From NCBI GenBank assembly GCA_009746045.1, contig RPFO01001667.1, positions 2,501-66,500 of the forward strand: a DNA stretch of 64,000 nucleotides, read 5' to 3'. A program made the position numbers and the translations under genes. The first letter of the stretch is position 1, and each line of letters starts with the position of its first letter. Positions 33,711 through 42,340 of the stretch are shown here, in pieces. The DNA comes from Mesostigma viride. Its lineage: Eukaryota > Streptophyta > Mesostigmatophyceae > Mesostigmatales > Mesostigmataceae. The notes beneath the pieces were generated by a model. It was not told the DNA's origin, did not search any database, and was given only the letters and a program-made list of their open reading frames with translations.

Positions 33711-34897
33711 CTACGCGAAGAAATAGGGCTTGTTGGACCCCACAACATCGTACAGAAGGAAGCCCCCGGCCTCTGCATTACGCTTGAGACGGTTGTTGGG
33801 GCGGCTAAAGCCCGGGAAAGCGACAGCCTCAGAAACAAGGCTGCAGAACTTGGCGCACTCGTAGCAGACCAAGTCAACGTCTAAAGAACGAGGCCTTGGA
33901 GCCACATACAGGTTCTGCACGTTGATGTCGATGCGCTTCATGCACTTCTGGCACTGCCTGCGAGGCCAGTAAAACTTGTCACTGGAGGGGCCGTCGTGCG
34001 TGTTGTCCTGGGCGCGCTCTGCCATCTTGTGGAGTTCCTCGTTGTACTGGAACACCTCATCGATATGGCCCTTGTACTCCCAATACTGCATGCCGCGAGA
34101 CATGGCCTTGCTGATGACCACGTTGTTGTCGACATACTGGGCCAGGAACTCGTTGCGGCAGATCCCACAAACGACGTCGCCAACCACGAGCTTGGCAACA
34201 CGGAAATGGGAAGTGGTCTCCAGCATCTGAGGGGTGACCTTCTTCACCACTTCGTGCGCGTGGAGAGCAGGCTTCTTGCACACAGCGCACATGCACTTGG
34301 ACAGAGGGTAGCCGGTGGGAGGAGGTGGGAGACGCTTGGGCTCATATTCGTACTTGTAAATCTGCAAGCCCGTGTCAAAATTCTTGACAGTCTCCTGCAC
34401 CTGCTCCGTGGGAGGAGAGGGACCTAGTGCATCCACCTTGTCGCTCAGTTCATCCAGAGCGCACCCCCGGCACTGCATCTCCCCGTTCTCCTTCTTGCAC
34501 ACTGCCCTCTCCGGCACCTTTTTGCAGGTGACGCAATGCACCAGAGGAAACTTGGAATCGCCACTACCATTTGGCCACACATGGCCTGCTGGAGGCCAAA
34601 TGTCAGAGTCCTTAAACCGAGGGGCGAATAGCCCAGGGAGAGGAGCAGGCACGTACACAGGCGCAGGCACTGGCGCAGCAGGCACTGGCACTGGCACAAT
34701 CACAGGCACTGGCGCTGGCACAGGCGCAGGCACTGGCACAAGCGCAGGAGCTATGGCGGAACAACCAGTCCTAGTTTTTGTGCAGCGAGGATATGGCAAT
34801 CCATAGATTTGGGAGCCTGGAGCCCATAGATGGCCCTAGTCTGTGCCCTAGTCTGACGCCTGAACACCGGCCCAGCTGCTGCATCAAGCTGAGACAT
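33711..34897 (-). CDS. Cys-rich zinc-binding protein (right-arm copy, frameshifted at N-terminus)
   Basis: Inverted copy of 27407-28593. Here the long frame is intact from about 34,799 to the stop at 33711 and holds all CxxC pairs (CVTCKK, CRGC, CAVCKK, CGICRN, CQKCMK, CYEC) through the site broken in the left arm (EVVKKVTPQMLETT). The first part, from ATG 34897 (MSQLDAAAGPVFRRQ), is cut off by a missing A in the run CCCAAATC near 34,805, where the left arm has four A. A shorter product could start downstream, but no good ATG is visible near the break. Each arm thus carries a different lesion in the same gene. Function unknown; probable zinc-binding regulator or ubiquitin-related protein. Confidence 0.55.
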
Positions 34898-35262
34898 GGC
34901 GGTCTGCTGTTGTTTTCTGCGCTGGCTATGGCTGTTCTGTGGTGTGATGGTGCATTTGGTAGGCCTGCACGACCTTTGTACCTGTGGAAACTGGCCCTCC
35001 CACGAGATCTTCATCGGACGGCTGGGATCGATCCTCTAGAAGGTTCCATGGCGCGGCGCGGCGCGGCGCGGTAGTGACGTGGCGGAATGCCGTGCCACGG
35101 TACTCGGACCAGTATCCATGATACTGGTCCGGCCGTACCGGCGCCGCGCCGTATCCGAGATACGCCGTACTATCATGGGAGATCTGAATTGCCGTGGACC
35201 GTCCGATCTCTGCCACGTGGCGGCGTCCCGTGGGAGATCGTCGGTCCACGGAATATTCCGCG

Positions 35263-35330
35263 AAGATGCCGTGGGGCGGGTACAAAGGTCCGACACCACG
35301 TCAAAGTGGGCACTTCTCGCCTGCTCCAGC
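35263..35330 (+). promoter_or_regulatory. promoter/5' leader block of the F-box-like gene (right arm)
   Basis: GATGCCGTGGGGCGGGTAC, AAAGGTCCGAC and GTGGGCACTTCTCGCCTGC, shared with 39,089-39,160 before the paralog. A GGAATATTCC palindrome lies just upstream. Confidence 0.55.
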
Positions 35331-35367
35331 ATCCCAACAGCACTAGCACCACTACCACAAAGAAGAC

Positions 35368-36001
35368 ATGGCCGCTGCCACTTTTAACAGCCTGCCAGCT
35401 GAGATTGTGCACGAAATCGTGGAGTTGGCATGGCCCCACGGGTGTGGTGTCAGCAAGGAGCTGCAAGTGCCGTGGGACGCTGTCAAAGCTAAGACAGAGC
35501 AGCGAAGATGCAGCTGTTGGATGCTATTGCCACTGAGCTTGAGGGGCGCTTCCTCTCTAAGCGCAGGCAGCCAGGGCCGTTTTGCCACTATACAGGATGG
35601 GCCCTGCGCAACTTTGCCATCGCCATCGCCAAGGCGGTGTGCAGTCCCTTTCCACTTTTGAGAAGAGGATGGACGCCTGCAAGTATGGCGATAGGCGTAT
35701 GGAGGTGGCAACTCTGGCCATCGACCTAGAGGTTAAGCTGTCTGACCGCGTTTGCGCGATTCCCCGCCTGTGGGATGTGATGAAGGAGTATGTTGAATCC
35801 ATTCCTCAGGTGGATAAGGATAAGACCGCAGAGGAGCATTGCCGTGTGCTCGTGGACCTCGTGAAGGCCGAGTACCACGCCTATCTGCCTGTCAACTTTT
35901 CCCCCGCTGCCTGCGAGAGGGAACTGAGGGTCATGAATGCCACCTGCGACAAGATGTACGACAAGTTCTGTCGCCGCCTGGCCCTGGAGGGGGTTCACTA
36001 A
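35368..36001 (+). CDS. F-box-like protein (right-arm copy, two frameshifts)
   Basis: Inverted copy of 26303-26937, starting at ATG 35368 (MAAATFNSLPAEIVHEIVE). Compared with the left arm it lacks one G at GAAGATG near 35,507, so the frame breaks after TEQRR. It also carries the second shift near 35,640 that both arms share. The C-terminal frame to the stop at 36001 (CDKMYDKFCRRLALEGV) is otherwise the same. The paralog at 39192 shows what an unbroken member looks like. After the stop, GACAAAGTC and GACTTTGTC can pair across an 80-base loop. Confidence 0.5.
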
Positions 36002-36706
36002 CTAAGTGCCCCTTTGGAATAGACAAAGTCCCCTATGGGCATCAAGCCTTATTATGATTTTAATGGAAATCCATGACTTTGTCTCTATCTCATGGCGTCT
36101 CATAGTACAATTGCACTAGGAATCGTAGTACAGGTAGTATAATAAGAGTAGAAATGCACTAGACGACACTACAGTAGTACAGATTACTACAAATACGCAA
36201 CTGCTTGTGTATTGTAGGATTTCCCACTAGAATCCGTCCAAGTGTCGTGCCATACTGCCACGTGGCAACCTGGACGGTCTGACATGACAGTCCGTACAAG
36301 ACTGTATCCGTCAGCTGCCGGTTCGGACGGCCTGCCATGTCAGTACCGTGCCACGTCAGATCTGACAGCGTGCCACGTCAGTCCGCGCCGCGCCGGTTCC
36401 GCGCGCGTCGGTTACGAAGATCTGCCACGACAGTCGGCACACTGTCCCGTCTGACACCTGTCAGAACCGTCAGTCTGCCATGACAGTCCGTATCTCTGTC
36501 ATGTAACTGCCGACGCGGCGCGGCCGTTTCCTTCTAGCGACCGTCCCACGGCATATTCGTGGGAATATTCCCGGAATATGCCGGGAATATGCCGTTCGTC
36601 CTCCTCCCCACGAGGCCAAAAGCCCAAACACGACCAAAAATGCAGCCAAACCCTCACGAACCACTCAGAACAGCAGCAGGATACCACTATCAGCAGCTAG
36701 CCAGCT
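36002..36706. promoter_or_regulatory. upstream region of the RING/TRAF-like gene (right arm)
   Basis: Mirror of 25,600-26,302. It contains GACTGTC/GACAGTC and CCACGTCAG-type repeats (36,240-36,490) and GGAATATTCC palindromes (36,555-36,600). No gene. This is one of the patches where the arms differ most, near 36,130 and 36,495. Confidence 0.45.
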
Positions 36707-38246
36707 ATGGCGACGACCCAAGAACATGAGGCCCAGGAACCTGAGCGTACGTATTTTCCCATGCATGTCTGTTTTTGTGTTTCCTTGGTTTGTTTTTTGG
36801 GCATTTTCAGCAGCTGACAGGAACGCCATGGTCATTTTCTATTCATTCTTTGCAGGCTGGAACCCCTCTGACGACCTTTTTGACCACAACGACTACGACC
36901 ACCTGGACGACGCAGGCACGGAAGTCAATTCGCACGCTGCGATCGACGACCTGGTGGCTCAGTCTCGCCCTGCGGCTGCTCCCAGTACGTGGTCTGCTGT
37001 TTTATGCATCCCTTTTCGATTGCCTGCTGGATTTTGCAGGTGATGGCCACTATCTGTTGGATGTTGCAGGTGATGGCCACTATCTGATACATTTTGCAGT
37101 TGTCTGTGTGTTTTCCTTTGCATGCAGGCCTGCTGCGTGGTGGTCCCAGCTCCCGTTCTCGTTCTGGAGGCGCTGGGCCCAGCGGTGGGGACTTAGCCGC
37201 ATTGCAGCGCCAGCTGAGGGAGACGCAGGAGGAGTTGGAGCGCGAGAGGAACCGCAGCAGGCGTCGTTCTTTCTCCCCTGATCCCACTCGCGAAGAGCTC
37301 AAGAAGATGCGCTTGGCTCTCGAGGAGGCGAACCACAAGATCACGTGGTTCGAGAAGAGGCTGGCGTGCTGCGACATCTGCACCGAGCCCTTCGGCACGG
37401 AGGGGAAGTACCCCATCATCTACCTCGTGGAGGGCGTCCACACCTGCGTCCCTCAGCACTGCAACAGTGCGCTGATATGCTCGAGGCCCACGCTCTGGAG
37501 TATAATTCTACCAGGCCCAACGCCCGTGTGATTGGCAAGCGCTGCCCAGAATGCAAGGAGCTCCTGATGCGCACTGGCAGCCAGTACAAGCGCAATGTGG
37601 GTGTCGACAGACTCACATTCACCCTTGTGAATGTGCGTCTGTGCGCTCGCGGGTGCGGCGGCGAGGTCGTGCTCGGCGAGGAGGCGATTCACGACAACAC
37701 CTGCGCCAAGCTTGTCAGGCCCTGCCCCAACAAGCTTTCTCTCCCTGGTGATAACGGCACCGTGACCATCCTGGGCTGCACCTACCAGGCCACCAGCCGC
37801 GAGGACTTGGATCGCCACCTGCGCGTGGTGGACAACGTGTCAGAGTGTGGTTTCCGTGGTCTGCCGGCCGCCATCGCCGCCGCCGCCGCCGCTGCTGCTC
37901 CTCCTGCTGCTCCTGCTGCTGCTCCTGCTGCTGCTCCTGCTGCTCGCGCTTCTTTCGCTGTTCGCGCTGGGGGGGGAATGAGAATTACCCCGCGGGAGTC
38001 AACGGTTTCCTGTCCGCCCTGCAGTACATCAGGGATCACCCCCAGTTGGAGTGCTCCGGGTCTGCGGGCAATGCACTGGCTGTGGCCTTCTTTGAGGCAC
38101 TCGGCGGTGGCGTCGGGTGGGACGCGCTGGCCATGAGGCGGTTGGTGGATCGCTTCCGCGACGGGGCGAGGCGCATTGTTGAGAGGGACGCACACTTGGT
38201 TGCTGATGTTCAGCACCGGGAGGTGATTGTGGTTGAGGATGAGTAG
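36707..38246 (+). CDS. RING/TRAF-like zinc protein with two introns (right-arm copy, frameshifted)
   Basis: Three exons are visible. Exon 1 is 36707-36746 (MATTQEHEAQEPE) with a GTACGT donor. Exon 2 is 36856-36984 (acceptor ttctttgcag, donor A|GTACGT) and is acidic. Exon 3 begins at 37128 after cctttgcatgcag. All junctions are phase 1. Exon 3 encodes a basic/Ser segment, a coiled coil (LQRQLRETQEELERERN, KKMRLALEEANHKI), RING-like CDIC...HTC...CPEC, and a TRAF-type stretch CARGCGG...HDNTC...RPCPNK. An Ala/Pro repeat and a C-terminal domain (NGFLSALQYIRDHPQ to EVIVVEDE) follow. Frameshifts near 37,458 and in the G8 run near 37,976 interrupt exon 3 in both arms; a third intron is a less likely explanation. 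Expected role: E3 ligase or adaptor. Introns are unusual among its neighbours. Confidence 0.6.
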
Positions 38247-38350
38247 GGGGTCTAGAAAGGGGAAGGGGCTATTCCTCCCTGTAGTGAGTGTGCCCTTGGA
38301 GGCACCTCGTTGAGGACATGTTGATTAGGACTTTGCCTATTGTACATTGT

Positions 38351-38384
38351 AATAAATAAGACTCATTGCATGCAAATCCAACAC
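38351..38384 (+). terminator. shared 3'-end motif after the RING/TRAF-like gene (right arm)
   Basis: Mirror of 23,921-23,954: AATAAATAAGACTCATTGCA, then TGCAAATCC. Confidence 0.5.
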
Positions 38385-39088
38385 CAATGCATCATTAGAT
38401 AGGAACCCGCGGCCCGCGAATAGGACTTGAACGGATATCCCATGATACTAGAGGTTCCCACGATACTGGCGCCTGTCACAGTACGGCCAGGTGGACGGCC
38501 GGGTGGACGGTGGGGTCGCCCTAGGGTTTAGTAGTATGGGGTCGCGCATGGGTTGTGTCGTGGGAGGAGGGTGGGTGACCCCATACTACAAAACCCTAAG
38601 GTGACCCCATTTTCCATACGGACCTACTTGCCATGCCATGCCGGGCTGCCACGTGGCGTCATTGTTGCTACACGATACTTGCATGAGATACAATGATACC
38701 ATATACTGGCGTGGTACTATGATTGAACTAAATTCATATAGTCTGTACTAAAACGACCTACGTGAAAGTACGCCCAGTATATCCTCGTCACATCTGTACT
38801 ATCAGCTACTAAAATATGCTAACCAATCTTGCGTTGTATTATATTATAGCAACTTTCTAGTACTTTGGACTAAGTCTGCGTGCCGTGTACTACGTGGAAT
38901 TAGATGGGAGTGACGTGGCACGCTCCCAGCCACGTGGCAGTCTATACACCTTCGTGGGAGACTACCGCGTGGCGCTTGTGGCGCGGCCCACCCTACAGAC
39001 AGTCGACACGTGGCATGGCGTCGCGCCAGTCCCGTGGGAGCGTCGCGCCGCACGGAATATTCCCGGAATATGCCGTCGGATGGAATAT
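38385..39088. other. intergenic DNA across the outer end of the right arm
   Basis: The repeat arm ends at 38,536. Beyond it, GGGTCGCCCTAGGGTTTAG recurs as CCATACTACAAAACCC near 38,581-38,597. No gene is seen. Several CCACGTGGC and GGAATATTCC palindromes appear from 38,930 on, leading into the promoter of the F-box-like gene. Confidence 0.45.
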
Positions 39089-39160
39089 TCCACGGAGATG
39101 CCGTCGGGTGGGGTACTAAGGTCCGGCCCCTCGCCAAGGTGGGCACTTCTCGCCTGCTCC
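39089..39160 (+). promoter_or_regulatory. promoter/5' leader block shared by F-box-like paralogs
   Basis: GATGCCGTCGGGTGGGGTAC, TAAGGTCCGGC, then AAGGTGGGCACTTCTCGCC. It closely matches 35,263-35,330 although the coding regions have diverged, so it is probably functional. Confidence 0.55.
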
Positions 39161-39191
39161 CACACAACCCCTAGCACCAAAGCAAGAATCC

Positions 39192-39800
39192 ATGGCCGCT
39201 GCATCTTTCAACAGCCTGCCAGCAGAAATTGCGCACAATATCGTGCGCTTGGCATGGCCCTATGGGTGTGGTGTCGACAAGGCCATGCAGCAGGTGTGGG
39301 ATGGTGTCAAAGGGGAAAAGGAGAACCTTGTGAATGATCTGAGGCAGATGCTGATGAATGAGTGCGTCGCACGCCTCGATCACGGGGTTAGGCAGAACCC
39401 CATCCTCGAGAACCACCACGGCCCTGAGTTGCACGATATCATCAAGTCGCTCTCCGTGGCCACGCTGCCACTAAACGAGTCGCTCATCTTTGAGCGCGAG
39501 TGCACCAGGAAGCACGAGATGGAGTGGGTCTACACACATTTCGTTGAGGAACTCCTGCGGTCCATGGACTTGCAGCCCTGTGAGGGAGCAAGGGCCGCCA
39601 AGGACGACTTCATTGCCTCCCTGCCCTCCCCCGACAACCAGTTCACGCCGGAAGCGCGCGCCTTGCAGCTTCTCCACTGCATCCGCGATGCCTACGTGGC
39701 CGCCGGCCTCCTGGAGTTTGGCGGGCTCAGCTTCCAGCTGGCCAATTTGTGCGTGGGGAGCTGCCTGAAGCAGTTTGTCGTGTATGTCATGTGGGCATGA
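39192..39800 (+). CDS. F-box-like protein, intact single-copy paralog
   Basis: 202 residues from ATG 39192. The N-terminus AAASFNSLPAEIAHNIVRLA has the F-box pattern, and WPYGCGVDKAMQQVW follows as in the palindrome proteins. Downstream, YTHFVEELLRSMDLQPCEGA and RAAKDDFIASLP match the FVEVIEQIGVSPGPHTRAA and RAARDAYFASIPD segments of the 29601 protein. This defines a family with an N-terminal F-box and a conserved C-terminal helical domain. A hairpin (GAATAG/CTATTC) lies about 25 bases after the stop. Inferred role: SCF adaptor that redirects host ubiquitination, common in large DNA viruses of protists. The target is unknown. Confidence 0.65.
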   Translation: MAAASFNSLPAEIAHNIVRLAWPYGCGVDKAMQQVWDGVKGEKENLVNDLRQMLMNECVARLDHGVRQNPILENHHGPELHDIIKSLSVATLPLNESLIFERECTRKHEMEWVYTHFVEELLRSMDLQPCEGARAAKDDFIASLPSPDNQFTPEARALQLLHCIRDAYVAAGLLEFGGLSFQLANLCVGSCLKQFVVYVMWA

Positions 39801-39994
39801 TCCTCCTGGGAAAAGAGGACTTGGTGAATAGAAAGTGACTATTCATGAATAACCAAAGCCCATTTCCTACCAACCTTGTTCCATCATCCAATGCACTAGG
39901 AAATAGACCGGCGGCGCGGACTCGCGGAATATATAGTACAGTATGCTGGCGTCTGTCACCATGAGACAGGCAGACGACCGCATACAGTGGTGTG

Positions 39995-40095
39995 GGTGAC
40001 GGGTGGCAGCAGGCAGTGCGTGGGTGACGGGCGGCAGCAGGCAGTGCGGGGTGACGGGTGGCAGTAGGCAGTGGCGTGGGTGACAGGCGGCAGTG
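39995..40095. repeat. short minisatellite GTGACGGGYGGCAGCAGGCAG
   Basis: Four imperfect copies of a roughly 28-32 base unit with the cores GTGACGGG and GCAGCAGGCAGTG. It is related to the larger 29-base array at 42,341-42,745. Confidence 0.75.
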
Positions 40096-40238
40096 TTATT
40101 CTATGGGCCTAGTTGCTATATGACTCATTGGAATAGTTCAAGTCCCATGCACATAAGGAAAATGTCATTTCATTACAATAAGAATCATAAGGAATAGGCC
40201 ATTACTAGACCCCTTTGCAGGCACGCAGGCCTGGCTGT

Positions 40239-41033
40239 TTAGCGGTTGTACATGCGCAGGCAGGGCGTCTGGCGGCCCTCAAACCCAGTGCAATCGTCTT
40301 TCACACGCAGAGTGTCCCCGCGCAGGGGGAACTTCACACCAGAGGTGCAAGTCCACACGTGGGTGAGCAGAGTGCAGTCCGCCTTGTGGATCTTCCAGTG
40401 CGCAACCTGGCACTCGCGGGAGCAGTACCGCGCATCCTGGCAGCTGGCGCACCTGCGCTTCACCTCTCTCTTGCCCTTCTTCTCACACCCCGGCGCAGCG
40501 CAGAAACCGCGAACCGACTCGGGGAAAGGACCAATGGGGCTGTCCAAAATGGGCGTGCGCACTGTGATCACCACCTTCTCGCAGGGGCGGGTATAGGGAA
40601 ACGCCGTCCTCGCAACGATCTTGTCCGCGTCCTTGGGCACGCGGAAGGACAGGCCAATCCTGGTAACCAGGTCGATGAACCCGTCGTCCTCCTTCTTCTC
40701 GCGAAGGAGGACGCACAGAAGCATGAACTCGCTCTCAGGGCGAATGTGGGACAGGATCTGACTGCGAACGCAGTACTTCCTGCTGATCGCAGTGCGTACG
40801 TCAATGAATTCAAACTCCAACTGGCGATCCAGAGCCGTAAAGGAGTCGAAACGAACCAGCACGCAAAAGGGGGTTTTCAACTTCTTTTCCCACTCATTCA
40901 CGCAGCTGTACAAATTGCTGGAGTTTTCCATGGCCTTGCGCACCACCAAGCGGTACCAGCCCCCGCACAACTCCGCAAACAGGTCGGAGTGATCCTGAGG
41001 GAGCTCATTGGCAATCAGAGGGGTGGAATCCAT
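40239..41033 (-). CDS. MYND-type zinc finger protein
   Basis: 264 residues from ATG 41033 on the minus strand. A canonical MYND finger lies at about residues 177-219: CAAPGC, then CASCQDARYCSRECQVAHW and HKADC (CxxxxC, CxxC, YC, C, H, C spacing). The N-terminal 170 residues (ELPQDHSDLFAELCGGWYR, FMLLCVLLREKKEDDGFIDL) resemble no family I know. MYND domains bind proline-rich peptides in other proteins and are frequent in giant viruses of protists. A GCGGAGGCGGGCGAGTTTGG promoter block lies at 41,083-41,106. The gene is divergent from the RING gene at 41479. Confidence 0.75.
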   Translation of the reverse strand: MDSTPLIANELPQDHSDLFAELCGGWYRLVVRKAMENSSNLYSCVNEWEKKLKTPFCVLVRFDSFTALDRQLEFEFIDVRTAISRKYCVRSQILSHIRPESEFMLLCVLLREKKEDDGFIDLVTRIGLSFRVPKDADKIVARTAFPYTRPCEKVVITVRTPILDSPIGPFPESVRGFCAAPGCEKKGKREVKRRCASCQDARYCSRECQVAHWKIHKADCTLLTHVWTCTSGVKFPLRGDTLRVKDDCTGFEGRQTPCLRMYNR

Positions 41034-41478
41034 AGCGGCTGACAGTCTGTGCGTGCTCGTGCGGATTGGCGTGGTTTGGCTGCCAAACTCGCCCGCCTCC
41101 GCTTATGTGCCCGCACCCCCCCGCCCCGCCCAATAGTCCCGTGCCACGCGGCAGGTCCGGATTGGTGGGACGGAATATTCCCACGGAATATCCGCGGAGC
41201 GCCGCGCCTTCTAGAAGCGCGCCGCGCCGGGAATATTCCCATGAATATTCCGTGAGAGCGCCGCGCCGTCGCCACGTGGCAGCGTCCCATTGGTCCGCGT
41301 GGAATATTCGTGGGAATATGCCGCCGTGTCGTGCCCGCGTGACACGCGTCGGACTCCCATTGGACTGTCGTGGGTGTCGCGCGCTTCGCGCGGGCCTCGG
41401 CAGGGATAAAACGCGGAGGCGGGCGTTTGGGGGTCCCAATCCGCCCAGCACCACTCAAAACCAACTCCTCTCACTGCA
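41034..41478. promoter_or_regulatory. divergent promoter region with GGAATATTCC and CCACGTGGC palindromes
   Basis: Between the MYND and RING genes. The minus-strand promoter at 41,083-41,106 reads CATAAGCGGAGGCGGGCGAG. The plus-strand promoter at 41,405-41,434 reads GATAAAACGCGGAGG then GGGCGTTTGGGGGT. Between them lie four or more GGAATATTCC/GGAATATCC palindromes, GGCGCGGCGC stretches and GCCACGTGGC near 41,271. This looks like a two-way regulatory region with repeated factor sites. Confidence 0.6.
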
Positions 41479-42147
41479 ATGGAGCCCTCCCGCGATAAGC
41501 CGGCTATGGCGGCAACGGATGTCCCTCCTGCCAAGCGCCAGCCGCCTGCAAACGGCAATGGCGAGCAGTCCCCCGCCATGAAGGTGTACCTGAAACAGCG
41601 GGACACCGAGGACAAGGTGGCAAAGTTCCTGGGGGCTGTGAAAACCAAGCAGGGGCACGCAAACACGCACGAATTCGATGAGAAGTACAAGCGGGACGCG
41701 CACATGCACGATATCCAAGTGCTGCCGGGCGGCGAGATTTTCTGCGAGAATGCCGCATCGGTGGGCGCCTTCCTCTGCGATTCGGGCGTTTTTGGGAAGA
41801 GCGCGCGCGCAGAACCGCCTGCACAGAACAGGGCTGGCAGTGTGCGGGGGCCTGTTACTTGCGGCGTGTGCAAGAAGCACACCGATTTCCTGCTGGATCC
41901 GCAGCAGGATGCCAGCGGAGGGGAGGACCCTCAGGAGCATATCCATATCCACGGTGTGTGTGTGGATTGCGCTGTGCAGACCATAGAAACGAGCGGCAAG
42001 CGCGGCATGTGGTGCCCCTTGTGCGCTGCGGACCCTTTGATCGAAGTGCTGATCGATTTGGGCCGCGCAAAACACCTTTCGGAGGCCCCGTACTTTGTGT
42101 ACAGCCCCGAGAAGAGCCTGCTGGCTGCTGCTTATGAGGATATGTGA
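41479..42147 (+). CDS. RING-finger-like protein
   Basis: 222 residues from ATG 41479. The zinc ligands CGVCKKH (about residue 128), HIHGVCVDCA and CPLCAADP (about residue 178) fit a RING-type cross-brace with a long first loop. The N-terminal half is charged (YLKQRDTEDKVAKFLGAVK, HEFDEKYKRDAHMHDIQ). It starts about 45 bases after the TATA-like GATAAAA plus GGGCGTTTGGGGGT promoter. An AATAAAG signal follows the stop by about 13 bases. Probable E3 ubiquitin ligase; together with the F-box-like and RING/TRAF genes it suggests that this end of the element concentrates ubiquitin-system proteins. Confidence 0.65.
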   Translation: MEPSRDKPAMAATDVPPAKRQPPANGNGEQSPAMKVYLKQRDTEDKVAKFLGAVKTKQGHANTHEFDEKYKRDAHMHDIQVLPGGEIFCENAASVGAFLCDSGVFGKSARAEPPAQNRAGSVRGPVTCGVCKKHTDFLLDPQQDASGGEDPQEHIHIHGVCVDCAVQTIETSGKRGMWCPLCAADPLIEVLIDLGRAKHLSEAPYFVYSPEKSLLAAAYEDM

Positions 42148-42340
42148 ATGGTGCAGTACTAATAAAGCTTGGATTGTTTTCCTTATAAAGTCCCCACAAT
42201 GAGCCCCACATAGATAGCCCGGCGGCGCGGACTCGCGGACTTAGACAGCCCCGGCAGCACGCGCGGGCCGACAGGCGCCGGATCGGACAGGCGGCGGGCC
42301 GACAGGCGCTGGTTTAGACAGGTGTCAGACGCCAGCCACA

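Larger units (their letters stand above)
31153..38536 (-). repeat. right arm of a 14.77-kb palindrome
   Basis: Inverted copy of 23,769-31,152 with very high identity. Arm differences I could see include AAGAAGG (here) against AAGAGG near 28,065, CCCAAATC (here) against CCCAAAATC near 27,494, and GAAGATG (here) against GAAGGATG near 26,808. There is also a short variable patch near 36,495 (25,805 on the left). Right of 38,536 the sequence continues into unique virus-like DNA, so this arm is probably the original terminal repeat. Confidence 0.93.
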
